A DNA stretch of 64,000 nt from Microbulbifer agarilyticus (GTDB lineage Bacteria; Pseudomonadota; Gammaproteobacteria; Pseudomonadales; Cellvibrionaceae): NCBI RefSeq assembly GCF_019800665.1, contig NZ_JAHVKO010000003.1, forward strand, positions 310,001 to 374,000, written 5' to 3'. A program made the translations under genes and the position numbers. A model generated the notes under the pieces. That model worked only from the letters and a program-made list of their open reading frames with translations, made no database searches and was not told where the DNA came from. Position 1 is the first letter of the stretch. Each line of letters starts with the position of its first letter. Of this stretch, positions 44,960 to 53,310 are shown piece by piece.

Positions 44960-45624
44960 ACCGACCCGCCCGCGCACTGTCTCATGGTTTCTGGACGTGT
45001 CTGGGGTGTCGCCAGCTGGTGCGCGTGAAACCCGCTACCCACACCTGCTTTTGTCCCCGCTGTGGGGCGCGCATGCACGGCCGGGTAGAAGCGAGTCTGA
45101 TGTTGACCTGGGCGCTGACCATCACCGGCGCGCTGTTGCTAATTCCGGCCAATGTGCTGCCGGTGATGACGGTGATTTACCTCGGCGCCGGCGACCCCAG
45201 CACGATAATCTCTGGCGTGTTCGAGTTATACCACGCAGGTTTTTGGGGTATTGCGCTGATTGTGTTTATCGCGAGTATCGCAGTGCCGGTGATGAAACTG
45301 GTAGGGCTGGTGATTTTATGCCTGGTGGTGCAGTTGCGCCTCAATGTGCCGCCGCGCCAGTCCATGCGTATTTACCGGGTGGTGAGCGCCATTGGCCGCT
45401 GGTCACTGCTGGATCTATTTATGATCTCGATTCTGGTGGCGCTTGTGGATATGGGCGCGATTGCGGAAGTGGCAGCAGGGCCAGGCAGTACGGCATTCGC
45501 CACGGTGGTGATCGTCACCATGTTTGCGGTGCGCGCGTTTGATCCGCGGCTGGTGTGGGATGTGTACGAATCGAAAAAGACCGAGTCCGCCGCGCAGTCG
45601 GCGCCTTCGGGTCAGCAGCTTTAA
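44956..45624 (+). CDS. pqiA: Paraquat-inducible protein A, C-terminal-type subunit
   Basis: A 222-residue second PqiA-family protein, corresponding to the C-terminal half of the E. coli protein. CLGC ... CPRC zinc-ribbon-type pair at about 15-36, then four membrane segments with LIPANVLPVMTVIYLGAG and WSLLDLFMISILVALVDMG. It starts at a GTG that overlaps the stop of the first pqiA (GTGA) and ends 43 bases before pqiB, so the three genes form an operon. The two subunits probably associate in the membrane. Confidence 0.9.
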   Translation: MNRPARALSHGFWTCLGCRQLVRVKPATHTCFCPRCGARMHGRVEASLMLTWALTITGALLLIPANVLPVMTVIYLGAGDPSTIISGVFELYHAGFWGIALIVFIASIAVPVMKLVGLVILCLVVQLRLNVPPRQSMRIYRVVSAIGRWSLLDLFMISILVALVDMGAIAEVAAGPGSTAFATVVIVTMFAVRAFDPRLVWDVYESKKTESAAQSAPSGQQL

Positions 45625-45667
45625 ACCCTATAGCTGGATAGCTACTTAGCAAGTACAGGGAGTTTGG

Positions 45668-48031
45668 ATGAGCGAATCGCCGATGGATTACGACGTACCG
45701 CCCGCAGGGGTGGCGCGCCGCAGTCGCGGTATTTCGCTCGTGTGGCTGTTGCCGCTGATTGCCGCGGCGATCGCCGTCTGGCTTCTGTACGAAGATTTCA
45801 CCCAGGGCGATATCAAAGCGACCATTCTGTTTTCCAGTGGTGATGGCCTGGTCAAGGGCAAAACCGTGGTGAAGTACTCCGGGGTGGAGATCGGTGTGGT
45901 GGAGGATTTCCGTCTGGTGCCCAGTGCCAAGGAGCTGGATGGACAGGACGGTGTGATTGCCGAAGTCCGCTTTAACCACAGCGCGGCCTACCTGCTTACC
46001 CGTGGCAGTAAATTCTGGCTGGTGAAGCCAGAGGTCTCCCTTACCGGGGTGCGCGGCCTTGAGGCGCTGGTGTCGGGCAATTTTATTGCGATCGAGCCGG
46101 GCAGTGGTCCCGCGCAGAAACACTTCGTTGCGGTGACGGAGCCGCCCACCTACGTGCGCGGTGACGGTCTCCGTGTCACTCTGAAATCTCCACGTCTCGC
46201 CTCGTTAAATCGCGGTTCGCCGGTGTACTACCGCCAGCTGGAGGTGGGCAAGGTTGAGAATTACCAGCTGACCGACGATGCCAGCGAGGTGGAGATCAGC
46301 CTGTTTATCCGCCGTCCATATGCACACCTGGTGCGTCGCGGCAGCCGCTTCTGGAATACCTCGGGGATTTCGATTCAGGGTGGTATTGGCGGCGTGAACG
46401 TGGAGCTGGAATCCCTCGCTTCACTTATTGCCGGCGGCGTCAGCTTTTATACCCCGGATGCCCAGCGTCACTCGCCAGAGGCGGTGGATGGCAATGCCTT
46501 CAAACTCTATAAAAACTTTGCCGCGGCCGATGCAGGTATTCCCGTTACTCTGAATTTTGATCGCGGGGTGAGCCTGTCGGAGGGTGCCACCGAAGTAATT
46601 TACGAGGGTATCAAGGTCGGTGAAGTGAGCCGGGTAAAGGCCAAGCCCGATATCGAGGGGATGTCGGTGGAGGTACTGATGGACCCGATTACCGATGACC
46701 TGCTTAGCGAAAACACCCGCTTCTGGCTGGCACCGCCTACCCTGGATTTTACGTCCGGGGTCAACGACCTGTTGAAAGGCAATCGCATCGAAGTGGACCT
46801 GCGCAAGGGCAAGCGCTCGGTGCGTACCTTCAGCGCGGCGTCAAAACCGCCACAGCGCGACCCTCGTGTGCCCGGGTTGCATCTCACCCTGACCGCGCGC
46901 AGCACCGGTTCGCTGCAGCGAGGCGCAGCGGTGTATTACCGCCATGTGGAAGTGGGCAAGGTGCAGGGTATGTCGCTGATGCCCGACGGCTCCGGGGTCG
47001 AGGTATACATCGTGATCGACCCGCCCTATGCGCACCTGGTGAATAGCGATAGTCGTTTCTGGAATGTCAGCGGGGTGCGCGCCAGTGCCAGCCTGCAGGA
47101 AGGGATCGAGGTGGAAACCGACTCCCTGCTGTCCGTGGTGCGCGGCGGCATTGCCTTTGGCACCGGCCCCCACCACAGTAAAAATGCCGAGCGTGCCCGC
47201 AATGGTGATAACTTCCGCCTCTATCGCAGCCGCGATGACGCACAGGAGGAGGGGATTAATATCTACATCGATCTGCAAGGTGATGAGGGCCTGAAGGTCG
47301 GTGCGCCACTGCGCTACCGAGGGATTCAGGTAGGAGAAATAACCCGTATGCGCCTGACGCTGGAAATGGATGGCGTGCGTGCGCGGGCGCGTTTGTACCG
47401 CCGCGCAGAGCGCTTCGCGCGTACGGGCACCCGGGTGTGGGTAGTGGGGCCGAAGCTGGGACTCGACGGGGTGAGCAATTTGGAAACCCTGGTGACCGGC
47501 CCCTACCTCGAATTAGACCCGGGTAACGGCAACGACCCGCAGACCGAGTTTGTTGCGATGTCCGCCAAGCCAGAGCCCGACCTCGCGGATACTATGATGA
47601 TGCCGGGCCTGGCTCTGATCCTGAACGCGCCGCGGCGAGGCTCGCTCAATCGTGGCAGCCCAGTGTATTACCGCCAGGTGAAGGTCGGGCAGGTAACTGG
47701 CTATCAGCTCGGGGAACTGGCGGACCGGGTTTACATCTATGTTTATATTGAGCCTCATTTCCGTACGCTGGTGCGCGAGCACTCAAGGTTCTGGAATGCC
47801 AGCGGCGTAGACGTGAATTTTGGCCTGAAGACCGGGCTCGATGTGCACACGGAATCCACGCAGTCCCTGCTGGCGGGTGGAATAGCCTTTGCTACCCCCA
47901 ATAACCCGGAAATGGGGCGTGAGGTAGAATCCGGCAGTCACTATCCGTTATACGGTAAGCCGGAAGATGAGTGGCTGCTGTGGAGCCCGAAAATCGAGCT
48001 CTACCCAGCTCTGGAAGACAGCTTCAAATAG
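45668..48031 (+). CDS. pqiB: PqiB/MlaD-family protein with six MCE domains
   Basis: A 787-residue intermembrane transport protein: N-terminal anchor (about 22-41, SLVWLLPLIAAAIAVWLLY) and six MCE domains (about 46-150, 163-262, 288-385, 401-500, 528-625, 643-742). E. coli PqiB has three and LetB seven, so the count is between them. Domains 2, 4 and 6 share a closely alike opening (SLNRGSPVYYRQ...VGKV) and 1, 3 and 5 share another, giving an alternating pattern. Probably a periplasm-spanning hexamer moving lipids. GGGAG precedes the ATG. No pqiC-type gene follows; two DUF4136 lipoproteins do. Confidence 0.92.
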   Translation: MSESPMDYDVPPAGVARRSRGISLVWLLPLIAAAIAVWLLYEDFTQGDIKATILFSSGDGLVKGKTVVKYSGVEIGVVEDFRLVPSAKELDGQDGVIAEVRFNHSAAYLLTRGSKFWLVKPEVSLTGVRGLEALVSGNFIAIEPGSGPAQKHFVAVTEPPTYVRGDGLRVTLKSPRLASLNRGSPVYYRQLEVGKVENYQLTDDASEVEISLFIRRPYAHLVRRGSRFWNTSGISIQGGIGGVNVELESLASLIAGGVSFYTPDAQRHSPEAVDGNAFKLYKNFAAADAGIPVTLNFDRGVSLSEGATEVIYEGIKVGEVSRVKAKPDIEGMSVEVLMDPITDDLLSENTRFWLAPPTLDFTSGVNDLLKGNRIEVDLRKGKRSVRTFSAASKPPQRDPRVPGLHLTLTARSTGSLQRGAAVYYRHVEVGKVQGMSLMPDGSGVEVYIVIDPPYAHLVNSDSRFWNVSGVRASASLQEGIEVETDSLLSVVRGGIAFGTGPHHSKNAERARNGDNFRLYRSRDDAQEEGINIYIDLQGDEGLKVGAPLRYRGIQVGEITRMRLTLEMDGVRARARLYRRAERFARTGTRVWVVGPKLGLDGVSNLETLVTGPYLELDPGNGNDPQTEFVAMSAKPEPDLADTMMMPGLALILNAPRRGSLNRGSPVYYRQVKVGQVTGYQLGELADRVYIYVYIEPHFRTLVREHSRFWNASGVDVNFGLKTGLDVHTESTQSLLAGGIAFATPNNPEMGREVESGSHYPLYGKPEDEWLLWSPKIELYPALEDSFK

Positions 48032-48113
48032 CCGGGTTTGCGATCGAAACGCTGAAAACGGATCCAAGCCCGGGTCTGGCAACGTATTTAAGAACGTATC
48101 CAAGGAAGAATCG

Positions 48114-48677
48114 ATGCGCAAAACCATTTCCACCCTTCTGATCGGGCTGTTCCTGCTGGTTGGACTCGCAGGGTGTGGCACGCCCACCAAGATCGAGCGT
48201 ATCCAGCCGCAAGCGGCACCGGTGAGTTTTCAAACCTACGCCTGGGGTACCGAGGCATTGAGTGCCGACTCTGGCGCACCGGCACAGCTGGTTGAGCTGG
48301 ATACCGAGCTGCGCCAGGCGGTGAGCGCGTTGATGTTGTCGAAAGGCTACATGCAGGTAGCGAGGCCCGAAGATGCGCAAATGGTGGTGGACTACCAGGT
48401 AGCGGTAGTGGAAGAAGAGTTTGCCAGCGACGATAAGAATGAAAGCTGGGATGCCCAGTTCGACAGCAACGCCCAGCGCGGTGTGGTCGAGTTGCCGGAT
48501 CGCAGCGGCGCGCCGCGCGTGACCTTGTCTGTGGGTATTGGCCCACAAAACGGCATGCCGATCTGGGGCGGCAGTGCTACCAAGCTGATGGCGCGTCCGG
48601 AAGACAAGAATGAGCGCCAGCGGATTTTGAACAATGCGGTGGGCGAGCTGCTCAGGGACCTGCCGCCAGCGGCCTGA
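48114..48677 (+). CDS. DUF4136 family lipoprotein
   Basis: A 187-residue lipoprotein with a lipobox at LVGLAGCGTP (Cys about 22). Its body fits DUF4136: VSFQTYAWGTEAL, a hydrophobic-repeat core, and the end ILNNAVGELLRDLPP. The ATG with AAGGAAG upstream is chosen. It starts 82 bases after pqiB and may be its outer-membrane partner in place of PqiC. A similar gene follows. Function unknown. Confidence 0.88.
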   Translation: MRKTISTLLIGLFLLVGLAGCGTPTKIERIQPQAAPVSFQTYAWGTEALSADSGAPAQLVELDTELRQAVSALMLSKGYMQVARPEDAQMVVDYQVAVVEEEFASDDKNESWDAQFDSNAQRGVVELPDRSGAPRVTLSVGIGPQNGMPIWGGSATKLMARPEDKNERQRILNNAVGELLRDLPPAA

Positions 48678-48781
48678 TTGGGGATAAACTCCAGCCGTTT
48701 GCGGTAGCATTTGCTCATACCCAATTCCAATAACGTTTCGGCAAGGACGCCGGTACTCTCACTGAACGATCGGGAGAAAAC

Positions 48782-49348
48782 ATGGCTTTTTTGCGAAAAT
48801 CTCTTACCACAGTCACTTTGGGGCTGATTGCGGCCCTAATTCTCGGTGGCTGTGCTGCGCCAAACCCAGTGGCGGTGGATTACGACCCCAATTTCAAGTT
48901 TGCCAACCTGCGCAGCTACCACCTGTTGGATACCCTCGCCAATGGCCCTGTGTCTCCGTTTGAAAGCAAGCGCGCCAGTCAGGCGGTGGACGAAGTTCTA
49001 AAAGGGCGTTACCAGCCCGCCGATAGCCGTGAGAGCGCGGATTTCCTGGTGCGGGTGCAGTTATTTAGCGCCGATAAGGTCGCGGTACACGAAGATCCCT
49101 TTTCCCTCTATGGCGGCTATGGCTACTTTGGTTTCGGCTGGCGTCCGCCGCTGAGAGTGCGTGAATACCGCGAGACCACCCTGATTGTGGATGTGTTGTC
49201 TCCAGAAAATGCGCCGCTGTGGCGCGGATCCATGCCCTCGAGCGCCGCTCGACACCAGGCGCCGGAACAGCAACTGTTCCGCCTGCGTGAAGAAGCTAAC
49301 CAGATTCTGGCGCGTTTTCCTCCCTACACAGATGTAGGTTACGACTGA
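48782..49348 (+). CDS. DUF4136 family lipoprotein, second copy
   Basis: A 188-residue lipoprotein with lipobox LILGGCAAPNP (Cys about 24) and a DUF4136 body: YDPNFKFANLRSYHLLDTLA, VDEVLKGRYQPADSRESADF, a Tyr/Gly-rich YGGYGYFGFGW stretch and the end LREEANQILARFPPY. It is homologous in plan to the preceding gene, so an old duplication is likely. GGGAG precedes the ATG. It may still belong to the pqi operon, 104 bases after the first copy. Function unknown. Confidence 0.88.
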   Translation: MAFLRKSLTTVTLGLIAALILGGCAAPNPVAVDYDPNFKFANLRSYHLLDTLANGPVSPFESKRASQAVDEVLKGRYQPADSRESADFLVRVQLFSADKVAVHEDPFSLYGGYGYFGFGWRPPLRVREYRETTLIVDVLSPENAPLWRGSMPSSAARHQAPEQQLFRLREEANQILARFPPYTDVGYD

Positions 49349-49382
49349 TCCAGGTCGTAAGATTTTCCAAGGAATGAAGTGA

Positions 49383-50006
49383 ATGAGTGATAACAAGGAC
49401 CTGCGCCCGCAATTTACCCGGGGCGCGGTGGATATTGTTGAGCGTAAAAGTGTTTACGACGGCTTTTTCAAACTGGACAAACTGCGTCTGCGCCACCGCC
49501 TCTTTCGTGGTGGCTGGGGTGCAGAGATGGAGCGGGAACTGTTTGTGCGTGGCGACGCGGTTGGCGTGCTGCTGTATGACCCCGAGCACCAGTTGGTGGC
49601 GCTGACTGAGCAGTTCCGCATCGGCGCGCTGGAGCGCGAAACCGGCCCCTGGTGCTTGGAAGTGGTTGCCGGCATGGTGGAAGAGGGTGAGTCACTGGAA
49701 GATGTGGCCCGCCGCGAGTTGCAGGAAGAGGCTGGTGTCACTGCACAGGAACTGCACTTTATCCGCAGTTACCTGCCCAGTCCCGGCGGCACCTGTGAGC
49801 GCATGCACCTGTTTTGCGCCTGCGTAGACCTGCGCGACCGTGAGGGGCTGTTCGGGTTGGCCGACGAGCATGAGGATATTCGTCTGCGGGTATTCCCGCT
49901 GGCGACAGTGATGACGGCCGTGGATAGCGGTGACAGTGCCATCGACAATGCGGCCAGCATCATTAGTCTGCAGTGGCTGCAACTGAACCGGGAACGGTTG
50001 CGTTGA
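49383..50006 (+). CDS. nudF: ADP-ribose pyrophosphatase (NUDIX)
   Basis: Cleaves ADP-ribose to AMP and ribose 5-phosphate, clearing a reactive metabolite. The 207 residues show the full NUDIX box, GMVEEGESLEDVARRELQEE plus AG (about 99-120), in an NudF-type frame with FRIGALERETGPWCLEVVAG before it and a PGGTCERMHLF loop after. AAGGA lies upstream of the ATG. It begins a conserved block nudF-DUF1249-cpdA-yqiA-parE known in E. coli and Pseudomonas, here with one extra lipoprotein gene. Confidence 0.95.
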   Translation: MSDNKDLRPQFTRGAVDIVERKSVYDGFFKLDKLRLRHRLFRGGWGAEMERELFVRGDAVGVLLYDPEHQLVALTEQFRIGALERETGPWCLEVVAGMVEEGESLEDVARRELQEEAGVTAQELHFIRSYLPSPGGTCERMHLFCACVDLRDREGLFGLADEHEDIRLRVFPLATVMTAVDSGDSAIDNAASIISLQWLQLNRERLR

Positions 50007-50205
50007 GCTATGGGAACCGTTCCGGACTTTAAGTCACGTTTGAGTCTGCTCAGGTCGATAGCGAATCTCAAATAGCCAGGTGTGGCGTATGGTGCCAAGC
50101 TAGTGAATGGTCACTTTTTCGTTTCGAATGTGATGGAAACTACACGTACAGGCCGTGTCTTGGGTGGTTTTTGCCCAGGCTGTGGGTGCGGTAGCCGCAA
50201 TTTAC

Positions 50206-50222
50206 ATTTGTCGCAGACAAAT
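50206..50222. promoter_or_regulatory. Palindrome ATTTGTC-GCA-GACAAAT before the DUF1249 gene
   Basis: A perfect 7-base inverted repeat with a 3-base centre lies about 40 bases before the DUF1249 start. It has the shape of a dimeric repressor site; no T-run follows, so it is not a terminator. The cognate regulator is not known. Confidence 0.45.
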
Positions 50223-50264
50223 TGAGAGCTGAGTCACGGCGAGAACACAACAGGAGTGTCGATA

Positions 50265-50813
50265 ATGGCAGTACCGGCAGACACAGGCCGACGGCAAACT
50301 GTGGCGCCCACAGGCAAGGCCCGGGGGGCTCAAGTAGGCGGTGGTCGAGAGCGCTATCGCGTGGACCTGACCACTTATCACGCAGATTGCGATGCGAACT
50401 ATCTGCGCCTGTGCAAGTTAATGCCGGAGCTCGCGACCAATCAACACTGGCGCTACCAGATGCCCCAGGGGACCCTGGAAATGGCGGTGCTGGAGCGCAG
50501 TCGCTACACCACCGAGGTCAGCTTGCGTGCCTCGATGGCGGCTTCGAGCGATCGAGGTGATGGTTGGCTGACTCCGCCCCCGATTACCGTGCGTCTATAT
50601 CACGATGCGCGTATGGCGGAAGTGGTTGCGGTGAATGGACAAGGGCCCGTTGGGGGTGACGGATTGAACTTCCGCTACCCGAACCCGGCCATGCATAACG
50701 AAGATGAACGCCAACAGGTCAACCGTTATTTAAGTGAATGGTTGGCCCACTGCCTGGCAAATGCCCGTGCGGAGTTTACGCTTCCGGCTGGTATTAACGG
50801 CAAGTCCGAGTAA
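50265..50813 (+). CDS. DUF1249 family protein (YqiB-like)
   Basis: A 182-residue cytoplasmic protein of the DUF1249/YqiB family of unknown function. The family core is clear: RYRVDLTTYHADCDANYLRL, CKLMPELA, VLERSRYTTEVSLR, PITVRLYHDARMAEVV and the C-terminal NRYLSEWLAHCLANARAEF. The ATG is chosen because AGGAG lies at a normal distance; a GTG 9 bases upstream is too close to it. In E. coli the gene also sits between nudF and cpdA. The N-terminal 30 residues are poor in conserved features. Confidence 0.92.
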   Translation: MAVPADTGRRQTVAPTGKARGAQVGGGRERYRVDLTTYHADCDANYLRLCKLMPELATNQHWRYQMPQGTLEMAVLERSRYTTEVSLRASMAASSDRGDGWLTPPPITVRLYHDARMAEVVAVNGQGPVGGDGLNFRYPNPAMHNEDERQQVNRYLSEWLAHCLANARAEFTLPAGINGKSE

Positions 50814-50877
50814 GCCGGGCTGCCGTATAGCAAAAAGGAATAGCAGGCAGACACGGACGTATCGGCAAGGTGAGATA

Positions 50878-51678
50878 GTGAGTAACCATCCAGAAACAGT
50901 ACATCGACTGATCCAGATTACCGACCCCCATATTGGCGGCCGGCCTGATTATCAGTTGCTCGGTCTGGATACCGGCCACACCCTGGACGAAGTTCTCTCG
51001 GTCCTCGAGGGCGGCGCTGTGCCACCCGAAGTAATGGTGGTGACCGGCGACGTGTCTGCCAACAGCTCCGAGGCCGCTTACCGCCGCTTTTTGCACAAGA
51101 TGCAGCGGGTGACCTCGCCCTGGTACTGGATTCCTGGTAATCACGACAACCCGCAACGTATGGATCAACTGGCGCCCCAGCGCCGCCCGGAAGTTGTTGA
51201 GCTTGGTAACTGGCGGTTACTGTTGCTGGATACCAGTGTGCCCGGACAAATCTGCGGCGGCTTCAGCACCGAGGAACTCGCCCGTATCGAACAGCTGATC
51301 GCCAGCCACAGCGACTCCCACCTGCTGCTGATGATGCACCATCAGCCGGTGCCGGTGGGCAGCCATTGGATTGACGGCCATATGCTGCGGGAAGGCTGCG
51401 AAGCCTTTATCGAGCTGGTGCGCCGCGCGCCAAACGTGCGTGCGATCACCTGGGGGCACGTACATCAGCAGTACGACAACCGCCTCGGCAGCACCGGCCT
51501 GCATGCAACCCCTTCCACTTCGGTGCAGTTCACCCCGGGCAGTGGCCCGTTTGCGGTGGATGACCAGATGCCCGGTTACCGCTGGTTCGACCTGCACCAG
51601 GATGGCAGTTATGAAACCGGCGTGGAGCGGGTGGCCATCGCAGAATACAGCGTTGATCTGGCCTCCTCAGGATACTGA
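50878..51678 (+). CDS. cpdA: 3',5'-cyclic-AMP phosphodiesterase
   Basis: Metallophosphoesterase that breaks cAMP to AMP and so tunes catabolite control. The 266 residues hold all dimetal motifs: QITDPHIGG (Asp, His), VTGDVSANSSE (Asp), IPGNHDNPQRMD (Asn, His), MMHHQPVPVGS (His) and TWGHVHQQYD (His-x-His). Translation starts at GTG with AAGGTGAGA before it; upstream in-frame codons lack a ribosome site and would overlap the DUF1249 gene. Placed as in E. coli between DUF1249 and yqiA/parE. Confidence 0.94.
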   Translation: MSNHPETVHRLIQITDPHIGGRPDYQLLGLDTGHTLDEVLSVLEGGAVPPEVMVVTGDVSANSSEAAYRRFLHKMQRVTSPWYWIPGNHDNPQRMDQLAPQRRPEVVELGNWRLLLLDTSVPGQICGGFSTEELARIEQLIASHSDSHLLLMMHHQPVPVGSHWIDGHMLREGCEAFIELVRRAPNVRAITWGHVHQQYDNRLGSTGLHATPSTSVQFTPGSGPFAVDDQMPGYRWFDLHQDGSYETGVERVAIAEYSVDLASSGY

Positions 51679-51734
51679 TCCGGCTTCTCTCTCGCGCACA
51701 GAGTAATCTCCCCTTTGCGCTTCTTAACTTGTCG

Positions 51735-51764
51735 TTGATGACTACACGGCCGGCTGTCTATTAT
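51735..51764 (+). promoter_or_regulatory. Putative promoter of the lipoprotein gene after cpdA
   Basis: A -35-like TTGATG (51735-51740) and a -10-like TATTAT (51759-51764) with an 18-base spacer lie in an AT-rich patch. They could start a message for the lipoprotein, yqiA and parE genes. Read by eye. Confidence 0.4.
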
Positions 51765-51887
51765 AAAATGGCACCTGAATTCGCGGTTTGGTGGTACCGG
51801 ATTCGAGCGGAGAAGCTATTGGTCTGCTATAAGGCGACGACTGGCGGTCCCGCAGCCCTAACGCATTCATCAGGAAGTGAGGTCACC

Positions 51888-52547
51888 ATGCAGAAACGTT
51901 ATTCATACATTCTCTCCCTGTTGGTCGCCGCGGTATTGGTAGCCGGTTGTGTGCAAACCCCGGTTGCGTCGCAGGCGGATGAGCAGGACGGTCTTCTCCC
52001 CCGCAAAACCGGTCTCGATAGTGTCAGTGCGGCGTTTGCCTTCGATCTCAGTGGCGCCAAGGTTTACCTCGAACCGGTTGCGGTGGAGTACACCAAGCGT
52101 CACCCCAGCACGACCTCGCCTCTGCGCGCCAAGGACTACGAGCTGCGCGATAAAGACATGCTCAGGCTGCAGGAGTTGCTGGGTGAAACCCTGAGCGAGC
52201 GCTTCCTGCAGCCCCGCCAGAGCCAGCTGGTTGCCGACCGCGCAGAAGCGGATTATGTGATGCAGCTGGACCTGAGCCGCTTTGCCCTCGGTGCGCCCAT
52301 CGACCCCCTGGTATCGCCCTGGCGTACCTACACCACCCAGAGTGCCCACGGTGTACTGTCTGGCGAGTTGACCGACAGTAACGGCAACCCCGTAATGCGT
52401 TTCAGCGACCGCCGCGACATCGGCGAAAACTTTGGCAGCCTCGGCCCCAGTGGCCGCCTCGAGCGCTTCAATAACGTGACCTTCTGGCACGATATGCGAG
52501 TGGACCTGCGCCGCGCCTTTGCCAGCCTGGATGAATCCCTGCGCTAA
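51888..52547 (+). CDS. DUF3313-like lipoprotein
   Basis: A 219-residue lipoprotein: signal peptide SYILSLLVAAVLVAGCVQTP with lipobox Cys about 20. The mature part resembles DUF3313: AKVYLEPVAVEY, a central helix LQELLGETLSERFLQ, and a stretch DYVMQLDLSRFALGAPIDPL. Function is unknown. GAGG and an ATG start are clear. It is inserted between cpdA and yqiA, which lie adjacent in E. coli-type order. Probably an outer- or inner-membrane lipoprotein on the periplasmic side. Confidence 0.75.
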   Translation: MQKRYSYILSLLVAAVLVAGCVQTPVASQADEQDGLLPRKTGLDSVSAAFAFDLSGAKVYLEPVAVEYTKRHPSTTSPLRAKDYELRDKDMLRLQELLGETLSERFLQPRQSQLVADRAEADYVMQLDLSRFALGAPIDPLVSPWRTYTTQSAHGVLSGELTDSNGNPVMRFSDRRDIGENFGSLGPSGRLERFNNVTFWHDMRVDLRRAFASLDESLR

Positions 52548-52561
52548 GAGATCTGATGACT

Positions 52562-52585
52562 GCCGCCGGTACATCTGCCGGCGGC
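52562..52585. other. GC-rich stem-loop before yqiA
   Basis: The 8-base stem GCCGCCGG / CCGGCGGC with an 8-base loop lies 15 bases after the lipoprotein stop. Only ATCGTTATAAT follows, not a T-run, so a weak terminator or a 5' structure of the yqiA message is possible. Confidence 0.45.
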
Positions 52586-52603
52586 ATCGTTATAATCCCC
52601 TGC

Positions 52604-53233
52604 ATGTCGCAATCTGATACCCAAACCAGCCAAGATCGCCCCTTGCTTGTTTACCTGCACGGGTTCCTGTCTTCACCGCAGTCGTTCAAATGTCAGCAAC
52701 TGAAACAGTGGCTGCAGGCTACCCGCCCGGATATTGTGTTCTACGCGCCGTTGATTTCGCCCTATCCGGCCCAGGCCGCCACAGCGTTGGGCAAGGCACT
52801 GGCAGATTTCACCGCACAGCACCAGGGGCCTATTGGACTGGTGGGTAGCTCTATGGGTGGTTTCTGGAGCACCTGGCTGGCGGAACAGCACAAGCTGCCG
52901 GCGGTGGTGGTGAACCCTGCGGTGACGCCTTCGCGCTTTATGCCGAACTATATCGGCCAGGACCTGAAGCCTTATAGTGGTGAGGATTTTACCTACCGCT
53001 TGCAGTGCGAAGATGTGGATAATATGCAGCGTCTGGAGGCGGAAATCCCCGGCACATTGGGTGGCCGCTACTGGCTGCTAGCCCAGCGCGGTGATGAGAC
53101 CCTGGATTGCCGCGAAGCCGAGCAGTTTTATCTGGGCCAGCGCCAGACCGTCGAGGACGGTGGCGATCACAGCTTTCAGGGATTTGATCGCTATATGGCA
53201 CCGCTGTTAGATTTCCTGTTTGCAGATAGCTGA
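52604..53233 (+). CDS. yqiA: YqiA/YcfP-family alpha/beta-fold hydrolase
   Basis: A 209-residue esterase of the YqiA family with a serine-hydrolase triad: LLVYLHGFLSSPQSFKCQQL oxyanion strand, nucleophile GLVGSSMGGFWSTWLAE, an acidic residue in WLLAQRGDETLDCREAE and His in EDGGDHSFQGFDRY. E. coli YqiA cleaves short acyl esters. The ATG has no ribosome site, and TATAAT lies 8 bases before it, so a leaderless message is conceivable; a start at 52556 also exists. It is followed by parE, as in E. coli. Confidence 0.9.
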   Translation: MSQSDTQTSQDRPLLVYLHGFLSSPQSFKCQQLKQWLQATRPDIVFYAPLISPYPAQAATALGKALADFTAQHQGPIGLVGSSMGGFWSTWLAEQHKLPAVVVNPAVTPSRFMPNYIGQDLKPYSGEDFTYRLQCEDVDNMQRLEAEIPGTLGGRYWLLAQRGDETLDCREAEQFYLGQRQTVEDGGDHSFQGFDRYMAPLLDFLFADS

Positions 53234-53310
53234 CGACACCCATTTAGAACCTGTAACAAGACCCATAACAACACCCAAGCAGTAGGCGCCGGCCACGGCG
53301 AACAAAATCT

